Source of the DNA: Streptomyces spiroverticillatus
GTDB lineage: Bacteria; Actinomycetota; Actinomycetes; Streptomycetales; Streptomycetaceae
Assembly: GCA_014650415.1 (NCBI GenBank)
Contig: BMUX01000025.1
Location: forward strand, 1-64,000
Length of the DNA stretch: 64,000 bases
Direction: 5' to 3'
Of this stretch, positions 33,356 to 42,339 are shown piece by piece (within the stretch, counting starts at the first letter, position 1; each line of letters opens with the position of its first letter). The notes under the pieces are model-generated. The model was given only the letters and a program-made list of their open reading frames with translations, was not told where the DNA came from and did not search any database. Position numbers and translations under genes: made by a program.

Positions 33356-33884
33356 CTACCAGCAGCTCATTGACCAAGTCCCTGATGCCCGAACGGCTTG
33401 TGTTCTGCCCCTCACCTGGCACCACCCGCTGCTCTGCGCAGTCCTGGCGGACGGCGACGCCGTACTGCGCGCCCGCTGGTGACCGGCTCCTGCACGCGAA
33501 GAAGACGCAGGCTCCAAGCGGGTCAGAGTTGCGGAGGTGCTTGGCGTCCCGCCCAGGCGGTCGTCGGTGGTGGCGTAGCGGGGGAAGTCCTTGGCCGCAC
33601 CTAGGAGGGCCAGGAGGCGTTCGATGAAGGGCTGGTCGTAGACGAGGCGCAGTTGGTGACCAGCCTGTTCGCAGTGTTGCTGCGCGATATTCAGCTGTTG
33701 CAGGACGGCGGAGTCCATGAAGGTGACCGGCCGCAGGTCGACGATGAGCCAGGCGTCCCCGGGTCTGCGGAGTGCTTCCTCGCAGTAGGACGGCGAGTCC
33801 GTGGAGGTTGGCTATGTCGAGTTCTCCGCTCAGCCGCACGATGCGGCAGTCGGTTCTCGTAACGGGCCATGGGTTGTTGTCGAT
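33356..33884 (-). pseudogene. STAS-domain antagonist, frameshifted copy of the 44.5-kb gene
   Basis: The frame reads NPIDNNPWPVTRTDCRIVR then LSGELDIANLHGLAVLLRG. It is broken at about 33757 by one extra G in a GGGG run, where the 44.5-kb copy has GGG. After the shift the rest of the domain (MDSAVLQQLNIAQQHCEQAG, LRLVYDQPFIERLL, RYATTDD) matches the intact copy. The segment is part of a longer inverted duplication that extends to about 34232. Confidence 0.8.
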
Positions 33885-34232
33885 GGGGTTTTGCCTCTCC
33901 TTCGCATGGCACCAGGCACGAGCAACGCGAAGAGGACAGGAAACTGCACGTCGGAGTGTCGTGGCGGAGGCCGCCGCTTTCGGGGCGGCCTCGTGCCCCT
34001 TTTTGTGCGGCGCGGCCCCCAGGGGCGCCACGGAGCACTCCCTCCAAGCTGTCGGGGGCATGCATCGGTCCGGCGTTGAAATCTGCTCCGAGGGACGGTC
34101 CGGGCATGCACAACATCCGCGGGAGGGATGCGGGGCCCGGCGTCTGTGCTCCGCAGGCTCACTCTGCTGCGGGAAGGGGAACCTCTGTGGCAGCACCCGG
34201 CTGGCGTGGAGAGGTCGTGCCTTCAACATAGA
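33545..34232 (-). repeat. Inverted duplication, copy A
   Basis: About 690 bases, including the STAS pseudogene and its upstream region (GAGTGAGCCTGCGGAGCACAG and neighbouring blocks), are homologous to 44226-44915 in the opposite orientation. The copies are diverged, with scattered substitutions and short indels. Confidence 0.75.
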
Positions 34233-34769
34233 GCAGACCCAGCACCCCGACACCCCGTTCCCGGAAGCCCGCGCGAACATCGCACTCCACCACGATCCGG
34301 ACATGGCATCGGCAGGGGCAGTAGCCCGTAGCCGACCTCCGCGGTGGACCACGCGGTGGCCACCTCCACCACGGTGCAAAGCCGCATGTCGCCCAAGGTT
34401 TCGAGGGGGCGGGGCAGGAAACAACAGCACCCAGGGGGCACGGGAGCGAGCTCACCACGCTGTCGCGTGGGGCGGGGAATCGCCCGCCCGGACCGTGCAG
34501 CCCCGCAGTCTCCTGGCGGGCAGCGGAGACTGCGGGAGTACCCCGCTGCGCACAGGCCGGGAAGAGGGCTGGAGCCGTGCAGTCGGCGGTGCGTCTCCAG
34601 CCCCGCCTGAAGACCCGCCTCAAGACCAGTGGCGGTGAACGCCCCGTGTCGCGAAGGGGAATCACGCTGGACAGCAGTGCGTGGGCGGTCCGCTACCGGC
34701 CCGGGAACATGGCCCAACCCGCTGATCGGCCCGATGCTGGAACACCCCCGCCCTGATCGGACGCGGTAG
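34233..34769. other. No gene seen
   Basis: Reading frames here are short, Arg/Pro/Ser-rich and mutually overlapping. I see no domain, ribosome site or clear repeat. Confidence 0.5.
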
Positions 34770-35105
34770 TCAGCCGGTGGGGTTCAGAGCTTCGTCGAGA
34801 GTGGGATACAGGTGCAGAACCTGGTCGGTGCCGGTGATCTCCAGGAGCTCGCGCAGCTGGTCCGGGGCTGCGGCGATGCGCAGTGTCGTCAGCCGGTGGG
34901 CGGTCAGCAGGAGGTTCAGGGCGGAGGAGTCCGTGAACGTGACGGCCCCGGCATCGAGGACGACCACCTCATGCTCGTGGGCGGCACCTTCCAGGGCGTG
35001 CCGGAGCGGGGGCAGCGAGCGCAGATCGAGGTCTCCCTGTGCGGAGACCACCCAGATACCGTTCTTCGCATACTGGGCACCCAGGGACTCAGAGGCGGAA
35101 CTCAT
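34770..35105 (-). CDS. STAS-domain anti-anti-sigma factor
   Basis: The intact 111-residue STAS protein has the core VVVLDAGAVTFTDSSALNLLL, where the Ser of DSS is the expected phosphorylation site, and ends LHLYPTLDEALNPTG. It should be inactivated by an HATPase anti-sigma kinase; the one encoded divergently at 35432 is the obvious candidate. The ATG at 35105 is preceded by GGAGGAGA, but at the long spacing of about 12 bases. The frameshifted copy at 31.7 kb is its closest relative in the window. Confidence 0.88.
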   Translation of the reverse strand: MSSASESLGAQYAKNGIWVVSAQGDLDLRSLPPLRHALEGAAHEHEVVVLDAGAVTFTDSSALNLLLTAHRLTTLRIAAAPDQLRELLEITGTDQVLHLYPTLDEALNPTG

Positions 35106-35431
35106 ACAGGCGATGTCTCCTCCAGCACCGTGAGGCCGGACAGCCTCGCTACAAGCCCAGTGTCCGCCACCGATTCCCCTCTCGGAGCACTCGGCAGCTG
35201 CGGGCACCCCTTCCTGCATACAGGCAGAGACAGAATGCGCCTTCCACGCAGGCAGCCGCACAAGTCCGCCCACGGGAGAGGGTATTGCGGAGCACCTGAT
35301 CCTTGCGGAGTGTGGAAACATTGATCATGGGTACGCGGACTGTGCCCGTGCCACGCAGAACACACGCCGGGCGTAGCGGGACGCAGTAACAAGGGCCGGG
35401 AACATCCTGGCCGAGAAGAGGTGTCCCCCAT
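35106..35431. promoter_or_regulatory. Divergent intergenic region between STAS and HATPase genes
   Basis: This 326-base gap must hold both promoters. No convincing -35/-10 pair or hairpin was identified by eye. Confidence 0.35.
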
Positions 35432-35881
35432 TTGTCCAGTGCGCAGGAGCCGGTGAAACTGCCCATCACCAGGACGGCCGGGTACGACGGCAGTACCGCG
35501 GGCATCGCCGCGGCGCGGGCCTTCGCCATGGACTTCCTCCACCTTCTGGGAACACGGTGCGGGCTTGTGGTTCCCGCCCGGCTGCGGGAGGTGGTGCCGT
35601 TGGTGGTGAGCGAGCTGACCACCAACGCCTGCAAGTACGCGCCCGGACCCCAGCGGCTGGAACTGGAAGCCGACGAAGCCGACCTCCGGCTGTCCCTGTG
35701 GGACACCAGCCCCGCCCTCCCGGTGGTCCTCGCCGCCGATCCCGGCCGGATCGGGCAGCACGGCCTGGCCATCGTCACCGCTCTCTGCCAGGACTACACC
35801 GTCCACCCGCAGCCACCGGGGAAACGGACCACGGTCCGCATCTCCCTCGCCGACAGCCCCGGACACACCACCTTGGCCTGA
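35432..35881 (+). CDS. HATPase-domain anti-sigma factor (RsbW-like serine kinase)
   Basis: The 149-residue protein is a stand-alone GHKL ATPase with the N box VVSELTTNACKYAPG and the G1 region DPGRIGQHGLAIVTALC. Proteins of this kind bind a sigma factor and phosphorylate a STAS antagonist. The start is TTG at 35432, following AGAGGTG. The divergent STAS gene is the likely partner. No sigma factor gene is present in the window. The paralogue at 45157 shares the same motifs. Confidence 0.88.
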   Translation: MSSAQEPVKLPITRTAGYDGSTAGIAAARAFAMDFLHLLGTRCGLVVPARLREVVPLVVSELTTNACKYAPGPQRLELEADEADLRLSLWDTSPALPVVLAADPGRIGQHGLAIVTALCQDYTVHPQPPGKRTTVRISLADSPGHTTLA

Positions 35882-36494
35882 ACCTGCAACAAACCTGTCC
35901 GGAGAAGGGGTGGGACGGCCGCCGCTGACCCGGGCGGCGGCCGTGACCCATGAGGCTGCGAGTCCCCCCGCGATCCGCCTCAGGGCTGCCCTCCCGGACA
36001 GCAGGGGTGCGGGAGAGCCCCCTGCGGTGGTGGGAAGGCGGAGGCCGGGGACGCGTGCTCGGTCATGCACCCCCAGCCGGGCCTTGGATCATCCATCCGT
36101 GGCTCGGGGGCCGGGAGCCTGCCGCCCGCACCCGGGGTATTCCATCGGGCACAGCGCGTCCACGCCAGGGTGGAGCGCCCCGCCCGGTACCGGAACCGGC
36201 TTTTCAGCCCACCGCTTCGAGCCCGTCGGCTCATGCCGGATGGCGGGCCGCCGAAACAGATACGGAACGAGCGTCCTCAACTCCGTTCATGTCCTGCTGG
36301 ATTCGTGATGCGAGGGTCCGGTGGGTCGGGGCGGCGCACCGTACAGGCGGGGTGGTCTCCCCCAGGGGCTTCAGCGGGGCTCGGGTGTTCTGCGTACGGG
36401 GGGCGTAGAGGGGCGTTGACGCTGGTACCCCGCAGCAGGACGGTGCCCGCAGGCCGTGCACGTCCGCGGTGCCACGAGAGTGAAGGGGCGCGTC
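35882..36494. other. No gene seen
   Basis: The stretch has only overlapping Arg/Pro-rich frames on both strands. The last part must carry the promoter of the 36495 gene; AAGGGG six bases before its ATG is the ribosome site. Confidence 0.45.
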
Positions 36495-36770
36495 ATGACG
36501 ATCGCGAAACTCGACACCGGCCTGTGGGCCACCGGTATCGGACTGGCTCCCGGGCAGGAGCACTCCTGGACTCAGGCCGACCAGAACTACGGCCAGGTCC
36601 GCTGGTTCGTCGCCCACCCCCTCGCCCTGCCGGGGACCGAGCGCCGGCTGGAGGTCACGCACGTGGGCGAGTGGGTCAGCGCGACGCGCGCACGCACCAT
36701 CAACGTCGTCGTCAGGAACGTCGGTTCGACGACGGCGAACTACGGCATCTTCGTCGCCCAGAACGTCTGA
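36495..36770 (+). CDS. Small unknown protein, first gene of a pair
   Basis: The 91-residue protein (MTIAKLDTGLWATGIG...) is soluble, with alternating beta-like stretches (RTINVVVRNVGSTTANYGIF), no Cys, no signal peptide and no known motif. ATG 36495 has AAGGGG upstream. It lies 18 bases before the next gene and is probably co-transcribed with it. I do not recognise a family; the pattern suggests a small all-beta domain. Confidence 0.75.
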   Translation: MTIAKLDTGLWATGIGLAPGQEHSWTQADQNYGQVRWFVAHPLALPGTERRLEVTHVGEWVSATRARTINVVVRNVGSTTANYGIFVAQNV

Positions 36771-36788
36771 CCTGAAAGGAAGTCCATC

Positions 36789-37049
36789 GTGCGTGCTTTC
36801 GTGCTCTACGACAAGGACGGCACCATCACCTCCGCCGGCATCCCCGCAGCTGCCGACACCGGCAGGCAGGCCCTGCTCAACCAGCCCGGCACCGCTGTCA
36901 CCGAAGTCGACCTCCCCGACACCAGCGCCTCCGGCACCCGCATGACAGAACAGGCCACCGGCGAAGACCTCACCGACAAGCTCACCCAGGTCATGGCGGA
37001 CTACCGGATCGAGATGTCGGGCAACGGGCCTTCTCTTACCCGCAAGTAG
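36789..37049 (+). CDS. Small unknown protein, second gene of a pair
   Basis: The 86-residue protein begins with GTG after GAAAGGAAG. It is acidic and soluble (FVLYDKDGTITSAGIPAAAD), with no recognised domain. The opening DKDGTI resembles a phosphatase motif-I or Ca2+ loop by chance only; no other part of such a fold is present. The close spacing to 36495 suggests the two act together. Confidence 0.72.
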   Translation: MRAFVLYDKDGTITSAGIPAAADTGRQALLNQPGTAVTEVDLPDTSASGTRMTEQATGEDLTDKLTQVMADYRIEMSGNGPSLTRK

Positions 37050-37225
37050 CCAACGACGAAAGCCTGTCTGCCGTTGCCGCAGCAACGCCGACACGCTTCG
37101 CTACGCACTCGGCTGTTGCGGTACCCGGTGCAGGAGTACGTCGTGCCCGCGCGCAAGGACTGGCCCCGCTCAGCGGTCCGACGCAGGAGCGCGCCGCCTG
37201 GGCACGAACACGTTCCGGGGCATGC

Positions 37226-38047
37226 TCAGGCGGTGGGCGGCTGCTGCTTCCTGCCTGGCGGTACGGCGGGAGTGTCGGGCACCGTGAGGGTGCTGCTGAC
37301 GATGTCGCCCGCGACGTCGGCGATGCGCCGACGGTGGTGGCGGGCGTAGGTGCGCAGCCGCTGGAAGGCGGTGTCGGGGTCGATGTGCTGGCGGGCGGTC
37401 AGGAAGCCCTTGGCCTGCTCGATGATGCTCCGGGTGGAGAGGGCTTGCTGGAGCTGCATGCCCAGGGTGCGGTGGTGGTCCAGGGTGGTCTGCTGGAGCA
37501 GCGAGACAGCGGTGGCGTCCGCGAGCGCGCGGGCCAGCTGCTGGTCCGCCTCGCCCAGCGGTTCGGGGATGCGGCGGAAGAGGTTGAGGACACCGATGGT
37601 CTCCTTGCGCAGCTGCACCGGGACCGCATACACGGACAGGTAGCCGTCCTGGTGGGCGCGGGCGGTGAAGTCGGGCCACAGGCCCTCCACCGTCAGGTCG
37701 TGCTCGACGGCGTGGCCTTCGAGGTAGGCGGACCGGCAGGGGCCCTGGGCTGCGTCGAGCTCGAAGAGCTCGACCATCCGCACCCGCTCCGACGTCGCGG
37801 CGACCAGGCGCAGGGGTCCGCCCTGCGGGGCCAGCATGACGCCGGCGTCGCCGATGTCCAGCAGGGACGTGCAGTGCTCCGCGACCCGGTACAGGAAGTC
37901 GACTGGGTCGAAGTCGTCCACCAGGGTGTCGGCCAGGTCCACGAAGGCGGCAGCCAGCCGCGCCTCACGAGAAGCCCCGCTGCGACCACCGGAGGGACCC
38001 GCTTCGCCAGCGGGAGGAGGGATGAAGGAAGAGGAAGAAGAGGACAC
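37226..38047 (-). CDS. GAF-ANTAR domain RNA-binding antiterminator
   Basis: The 273-residue protein has a GAF sensor domain (about 45-185) and a C-terminal ANTAR domain (about 195-255; LQQALSTRSIIEQAKGFLTARQHIDPDTAFQRLRTYAR). ANTAR proteins bind paired hairpins in mRNA leaders and prevent termination. A Ser-rich N-terminus follows the GTG start at 38047, which has GGAG six bases upstream. The gene is preceded by the conserved 65-base leader also found at 33 kb. Confidence 0.9.
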   Translation of the reverse strand: MSSSSSSFIPPPAGEAGPSGGRSGASREARLAAAFVDLADTLVDDFDPVDFLYRVAEHCTSLLDIGDAGVMLAPQGGPLRLVAATSERVRMVELFELDAAQGPCRSAYLEGHAVEHDLTVEGLWPDFTARAHQDGYLSVYAVPVQLRKETIGVLNLFRRIPEPLGEADQQLARALADATAVSLLQQTTLDHHRTLGMQLQQALSTRSIIEQAKGFLTARQHIDPDTAFQRLRTYARHHRRRIADVAGDIVSSTLTVPDTPAVPPGRKQQPPTA

Positions 38048-38109
38048 GGGCGTCTCCGATCGTCGGTCTCAGCGACCGGGACCGGAAGCACACTACGGGG
38101 ACTGGGTGG
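38045..38109 (-). promoter_or_regulatory. Conserved 65-base leader element, copy 2
   Basis: This sequence directly upstream of the GAF-ANTAR gene aligns to its start codon with 33081-33145. The core GGTCCCGGTCGCTGAGACC contains GGTC/GACC half-sites that could pair in RNA or bind a dimeric protein. Confidence 0.5.
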
Positions 38110-38742
38110 AATACCACCCGGAGCCAAACGCGCTGAGTGTTCGTCACGCTACTCCCCGCACTGACACTGTGGAAGGGACCTGCCGTGTGGGCACCACGGT
38201 CGTCCCCCTCCCGTACGCGGACAGACAACGGGACCGTCAGTGAATCTGCTGCTCCAAGCGAACACCCGTCTGCTCATCCATCCCTCACCAACCGGCTCCT
38301 CCTCTTGGGCCCTGCGGCCACGCGGGAATGACGGAAAGGGAGCAGCATGACGGTGTCAGCCGGTACCTCGTTCGGGAGTACTCATGACCACCACCTGGAA
38401 TCAGCGACCCGTCAGAAGCGATGGGGGCGGCGGTGAGTATCTCCCGGCCCTCGACATCCCCGCCCCCGGTCGGCAGCGGCGTCGGGCTGGCCTCCTCCAC
38501 CGTGGCCGCGACCAAGCCCGCCGACACGCCGGACCGGCCCTGTGTGGGCTCTGGGGTGCGAGGGAGGTCCGGGGTGGAAGTAGATGTGTTCCTTCCCCCT
38601 GTGGGTGCCATTTGTGGGCTGAAGAAACGCTTCTTTGACCAAGCTCTCCCTACGGTGGAAGAGCCAGCACCCCAGACCCCGGTGGCCTCACCCCTGCCTG
38701 CGCCCGCGCAGCGTGGGGTCCTGACGTATTCGGGGGATCCTC
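38110..38742. other. No gene seen
   Basis: About 630 bases with short overlapping frames only. A TTGACC at about 38635 could be a -35 for the following STAS pseudogene, but no good -10 follows. Confidence 0.4.
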
Positions 38743-39168
38743 GTGGGGATCACCGACCGGGAACCGGCTACCGCCAACCCGGGCCACGCCCAGCACATAC
38801 CGGGTCCAGGACTGCGGGCCCGTACCGTCCGTCTGCACGGCTTCAGCATGGCCGAGCTTCACGGCGAGATCGACCTCCAGAGCGCACCCGAAGTCCAGGA
38901 CCACCTCGACGCAGTCATCGCCTCCACCGGCGCCCAGATGGCCGTGGACCTGCGGCGCGCCCTCTTCCTCGACTGCATCGCACTCGCCCTGCTCTGCCGC
39001 GCCCACCGCCACAGCACCGAACACTGCGGGCAGTTGCACCTCCTGCGTACCCGCCCTGGCACCGCAAGGTCCTGGACACCGCCGGGCTGCGCACCCGGCT
39101 CCACCCCGTCAGCACTCTCGAAGAAGCCCCCCCGCACGGCAGACAGCGGCCGACCAGGCTCTGCATGA
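38743..39168 (+). pseudogene. STAS-domain antagonist, frameshifted
   Basis: The frame from GTG 38743 contains LHGEIDLQSAPEVQDHL and the STAS core MAVDLRRALFLDCIALALL. Near 39050 it shifts. The expected C-terminal helix (WHRKVLDTAGLRTRLHPVS, then TLEEA) is found in another frame, while the original frame becomes Pro/Thr-rich. The substitution of DCI for the phosphorylatable D-S-S/T suggests it was already divergent before the frameshift. Confidence 0.7.
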
Positions 39169-39236
39169 ACACAGGACCGGCCACCACCTCGCCCGGAACG
39201 GGGGCCGGCTTTTGTCAGCGGCCGACATGGGTGGGC

Positions 39237-39655
39237 ATGGTGGCCGGGACCGACGTTAGCGCGTACCGCGAAAGCACCGGGGCCCTTCGATGCGATACGC
39301 AGTGCAACAGGCCCGACTGACGAAAACCGTCGTCGAAGCTGTGATCGCCTGGGACTACCCGACGGCTGCCGGGTGCCCCTTGTTGCCACTGCCCGACGAC
39401 TTTGAGGGCACCTTCGGCGAGACCCTCGCGGGAGCGTTGGCACAGATCAGCAAGGACGAGCCAGACGTCGGTGCTCGGTAGTCCGTGGCGGACTGCAACA
39501 ACGCCAAACCCCTGATCATCGCGGTACGGGGAGCCGACCTTCTCGTCATGGGCAACCGCGGCCATGGTGCGTTCCCCCAGGCACTGGTCGGTCCGGTAGG
39601 TCAGCACTGCCTACATCTCACGACCTGCCCGGCGGTTGTCGTCCGCCAGGTCTGA
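39237..39655 (+). pseudogene. Universal stress protein (UspA family), frameshift and nonsense mutation
   Basis: The N-terminal strand VAGTDVSAYRESTGAL begins at about 39237, then the frame shifts to RYAVQQARLTKTVVEAVIAW. An in-frame TAG interrupts it at 39479-39481. The same frame continues after the stop with the ATP-binding motif GADLLVMGNRGHGAFPQALVG and the terminal CPAVVVRQV, ending at 39655. Both lesions show the gene is dead. Confidence 0.8.
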
Positions 39656-39791
39656 CCGGATGAGCGCGACGGCAAGTTCGCATGGTCGGCACGGTGACAG
39701 ATGCGTCCGCTGGCCGCCGGGGCCTCCCCCTGAGTGGTGGACACGCTGATACTGGATCTTGATTGATCTGGAGGAAGCGAGAAGACCACCG

Positions 39792-40136
39792 ATGGCATTG
39801 AAGGACTATCCGGACGAGTTCAAGGCCGATGCCGTGGCCCTGTACGAGTCCACACCCGGGGCGACGTACAAGAGCATTGCTGCTGACCTGGGCGTTAACC
39901 GGGCAACCCTGCGTGTGTGGGTGCTGCGGGACCGGGATCGCCGTGGCGTCACTGCCGCGGGTGCGAAGCCGGCCGCCGGTCACCGGGCGGCGGTGTCGCC
40001 CGCTGATCCGGACGAGCGGGTCCGGCAGCTGGAGGCACGGGTGGCGGAACTCGAGGCCAGCGAGCGCAAGCTCACCACCGAGCGGGACGTCCTTCGCAAG
40101 GCGGCCAAGTATTTCGCCGGAGAGACGAACTGGTGA
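39792..40136 (+). CDS. IS3-family transposase OrfA
   Basis: The 114-residue protein has an N-terminal helix-turn-helix (FKADAVALYES... SIAADLGVNRATLRVWV) and a C-terminal leucine-zipper coiled coil (VRQLEARVAELEASERKL). It binds the IS ends. Its TGA overlaps the GTG start of OrfB (GTGA at 40133-40136), the region where IS3 elements often use programmed frameshifting to make a fused OrfAB. Confidence 0.9.
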   Translation: MALKDYPDEFKADAVALYESTPGATYKSIAADLGVNRATLRVWVLRDRDRRGVTAAGAKPAAGHRAAVSPADPDERVRQLEARVAELEASERKLTTERDVLRKAAKYFAGETNW

Positions 40137-41029
40137 CCAGCCGCTTCCAGTTCGTCGACGACCACCGGGCCACCTACGAGGTGAAGCGGCTCTGCCAGAT
40201 CCTGGACGTCAACCGGTCCAGCTACTACAAGTGGCTCGCCGGCGCCGGGCCCCGGGCCGCCCGCCAGCGTGAGGACCGTCTCCTGGCCGAGGAGATCCGC
40301 GAGATCCACGGCGAGTCCGGCGGCGCCTACGGCTCCCCGCGCGTGACCGCCGAGCTCCGCGCCACAGGACATGAGGTCAACGAGAAGCGGGTCGCCCGGA
40401 TCATGCGGGCGTACTCGATCACCGGCATCCGCCTGCGCAGACACATCCGCACCACCCTCCCCGACCCGTCGGGCTCACTGGTTGAAGACCTGTTCCAGCG
40501 GGACTTCACCGCCATCGAGCCGGGACAGAAGTACATGGGCGACATCACCTACCTCCCCCTCGCAGAAGGGGAGTTCCTCTACCTCGCGACCGTGCTGGAC
40601 TGCTTCAGCCGCAAGATCGTGGGCTGGTCCATCGCCGACCACATGCGCACCAGCCTGGTCGCCGACGCACTACGGATGGCCGCCTCAAGCCGCGGCTCGC
40701 TGGACGGATCGGTATTCCACTCCGACCACGGAGCCCAGTACGGATCTGGGGCCTACGCCGAACTCTGCGACCAGCTCGGGGTGACCCGCTCGATGGGCGC
40801 GGTCGGCACCAGCGCCGACAACGCGGCCTGCGAAAGCTTCCACGCCTCTCTGAAACGCGAAACCCTCCAAGGAGGCCCCGCCTACGCCGATGCCGGCAGC
40901 TGCCGCCGGACCGTCTTCGCCTGGCTGACCCGCTACAACATCCGCCGGCGACACTCAACCAACGGCCACCTCAGCCCCGACGAATACGAACGACGACACC
41001 ACGCCGCTAGACTCACACTCGCCGCGTGA
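40133..41029 (+). CDS. IS3-family transposase OrfB (DDE integrase core)
   Basis: The 298-residue protein has the HTH_21 segment (IREIHGESGGAYGSPRV) and an rve catalytic core with the acidic triad in YMGDITYLP, FHSDHGAQYGS and NAACESFHASLKRE. Length and motifs are complete for the family. Confidence 0.92.
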   Translation: MTSRFQFVDDHRATYEVKRLCQILDVNRSSYYKWLAGAGPRAARQREDRLLAEEIREIHGESGGAYGSPRVTAELRATGHEVNEKRVARIMRAYSITGIRLRRHIRTTLPDPSGSLVEDLFQRDFTAIEPGQKYMGDITYLPLAEGEFLYLATVLDCFSRKIVGWSIADHMRTSLVADALRMAASSRGSLDGSVFHSDHGAQYGSGAYAELCDQLGVTRSMGAVGTSADNAACESFHASLKRETLQGGPAYADAGSCRRTVFAWLTRYNIRRRHSTNGHLSPDEYERRHHAARLTLAA

Positions 41030-41229
41030 TCAATAACCGCGTGCCCACCTTCTTGGGGGAAGGCCCATCATCATGGCCTACGCGCCGCCGCCGGAGCAGA
41101 CGATTGCATCATCGCCTGCACACGTTCGCTCACGCCCGACCGTCAACGCGCAAGCGCGGCCCGTATCCAGGGACACCATAGAGACCTGCTCCAGGGACAG
41201 CGGCAGCCACACCGTCGGCCGGACAAGCC

Positions 41230-42066
41230 CTATCCGCATCCACGGGCGTTCAACGGTGCGCTGCCTCTGAGCCCTTCGCGTGGATCAGGTAGCGGCGGCG
41301 ACGCGTGGCCGCTGAGGTCATGGTGGTGGCGGTGGTCCCATACGTGGGCGGAGATCCGGGCGATCAGTCGGGCTGCCGGGTCGCAGACGGCTTCGCCGGA
41401 GGCCAGTGGGCCGGTGTAGCAGACGGCGATGACGTAGGCGGGCGCGTCGTGCGGGCGGACGACACCGACGCTGTGCCGTACTCCACGGCTCCAGCCGTTC
41501 TTGAACGCGATCCACGTCTGGGGCGGCAGGCCCGCCGCCAGGTCCACGCGGTGCACGTTGCCCGCCACCAACTCCAGCAGATCCGGCGGAAGCCAGCACA
41601 GCAGCCGCGCCAGGTCGTTAGCGGTCACCAGATTCGTCACCCCGGCGGCGCGTGCCCCGAAGTCCTCGATGCCGCGCCGGGTCACCGCATGCCGGGCGCC
41701 GGCCAGTTGCCAGACCTCCGCGACTGCGTCGAGTCCCACGTGGGCCAGGCAGGTGTTCGCCGCGAGGTCGGACGAATGCCGCACCATCCGCTCCGCCAGC
41801 CAGCGCAAGGGCACACGGTGGCCGAGCATGCGCCACGTTTCGGCGTCGATTTCCCAGTCCTCGGAAATGCGGTAGGCGGGCCCGGGGACCGCTGAGACGA
41901 AACAGTTCTCCACCAGCACCGGGGCGTCCAAGTCGAGCCCGCTCCGGTGCAGGGCCGCAAGGATCGCCACCTTCATCGTGCTCGCCGCGTAGTGCCTGTC
42001 CTGCGCGCCCCGGGTGACGAAGGGCCGCTCGACCTCGCCCAGCCAGGAGGCGTACACCGACAACAT
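41230..42066 (-). CDS. Class A beta-lactamase-fold serine hydrolase, cytoplasmic
   Basis: The 278-residue protein has the active-site SxxK motif in AASTMK near residue 30, SSD (equivalent to SDN) in VRHSSDLAAN and KNG (equivalent to KTG) in AFKNGWSRG. It starts at ATG 42066 with GAGAGG upstream and an in-frame stop just before, so there is no signal peptide. That is unusual for a true beta-lactamase and suggests an esterase or transferase role on a cytoplasmic substrate. The catalytic Glu of the omega loop was not identified with confidence. The His-rich segment near the C-terminus (WDHRHHHD) is atypical. Confidence 0.8.
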   Translation of the reverse strand: MLSVYASWLGEVERPFVTRGAQDRHYAASTMKVAILAALHRSGLDLDAPVLVENCFVSAVPGPAYRISEDWEIDAETWRMLGHRVPLRWLAERMVRHSSDLAANTCLAHVGLDAVAEVWQLAGARHAVTRRGIEDFGARAAGVTNLVTANDLARLLCWLPPDLLELVAGNVHRVDLAAGLPPQTWIAFKNGWSRGVRHSVGVVRPHDAPAYVIAVCYTGPLASGEAVCDPAARLIARISAHVWDHRHHHDLSGHASPPLPDPREGLRGSAPLNARGCG

Positions 42067-42339
42067 TTGACCTCTCTACCCACCCGCACCAGCGCCCATC
42101 CACAGCGCACCCAGTGAACTGGGATAGGCACCTGGACGCTGCCCCGGTACGGATTTGTTTCCGTCCGTACCGAGGCAACGGGCTGCGGTCCCGCCCGGTG
42201 CCCGTCTTTAGCGGGCCGAATTGTTGCTCGTTCCCACAGGGGTCACATGGAGGAGGCCGACGCCCTCATTGCCTGTGCCGGGTTCGGCGTCGACCTCGGC
42301 TTGGATCGTGACGAGATCGGCGCGGCCGAAGGGGACCAC

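Larger units (their letters stand above)
39731..41054 (+). mobile_element. IS3-family insertion sequence
   Basis: The element has two overlapping transposase genes flanked by imperfect inverted repeats of about 24 bases (39731-39754 and 41031-41054; shared core GGTGG-CACGC-G-TA-TG). Both genes are intact, so the copy may be mobile. A clear target duplication was not found. It lies 76 bases after the universal stress protein relic. Confidence 0.8.

Noticed and set aside
41073..41270. 65-codon frame between the IS3 element and the serine hydrolase
   Set aside because: It overlaps the end of the hydrolase gene, has no ribosome site and no recognisable protein features.
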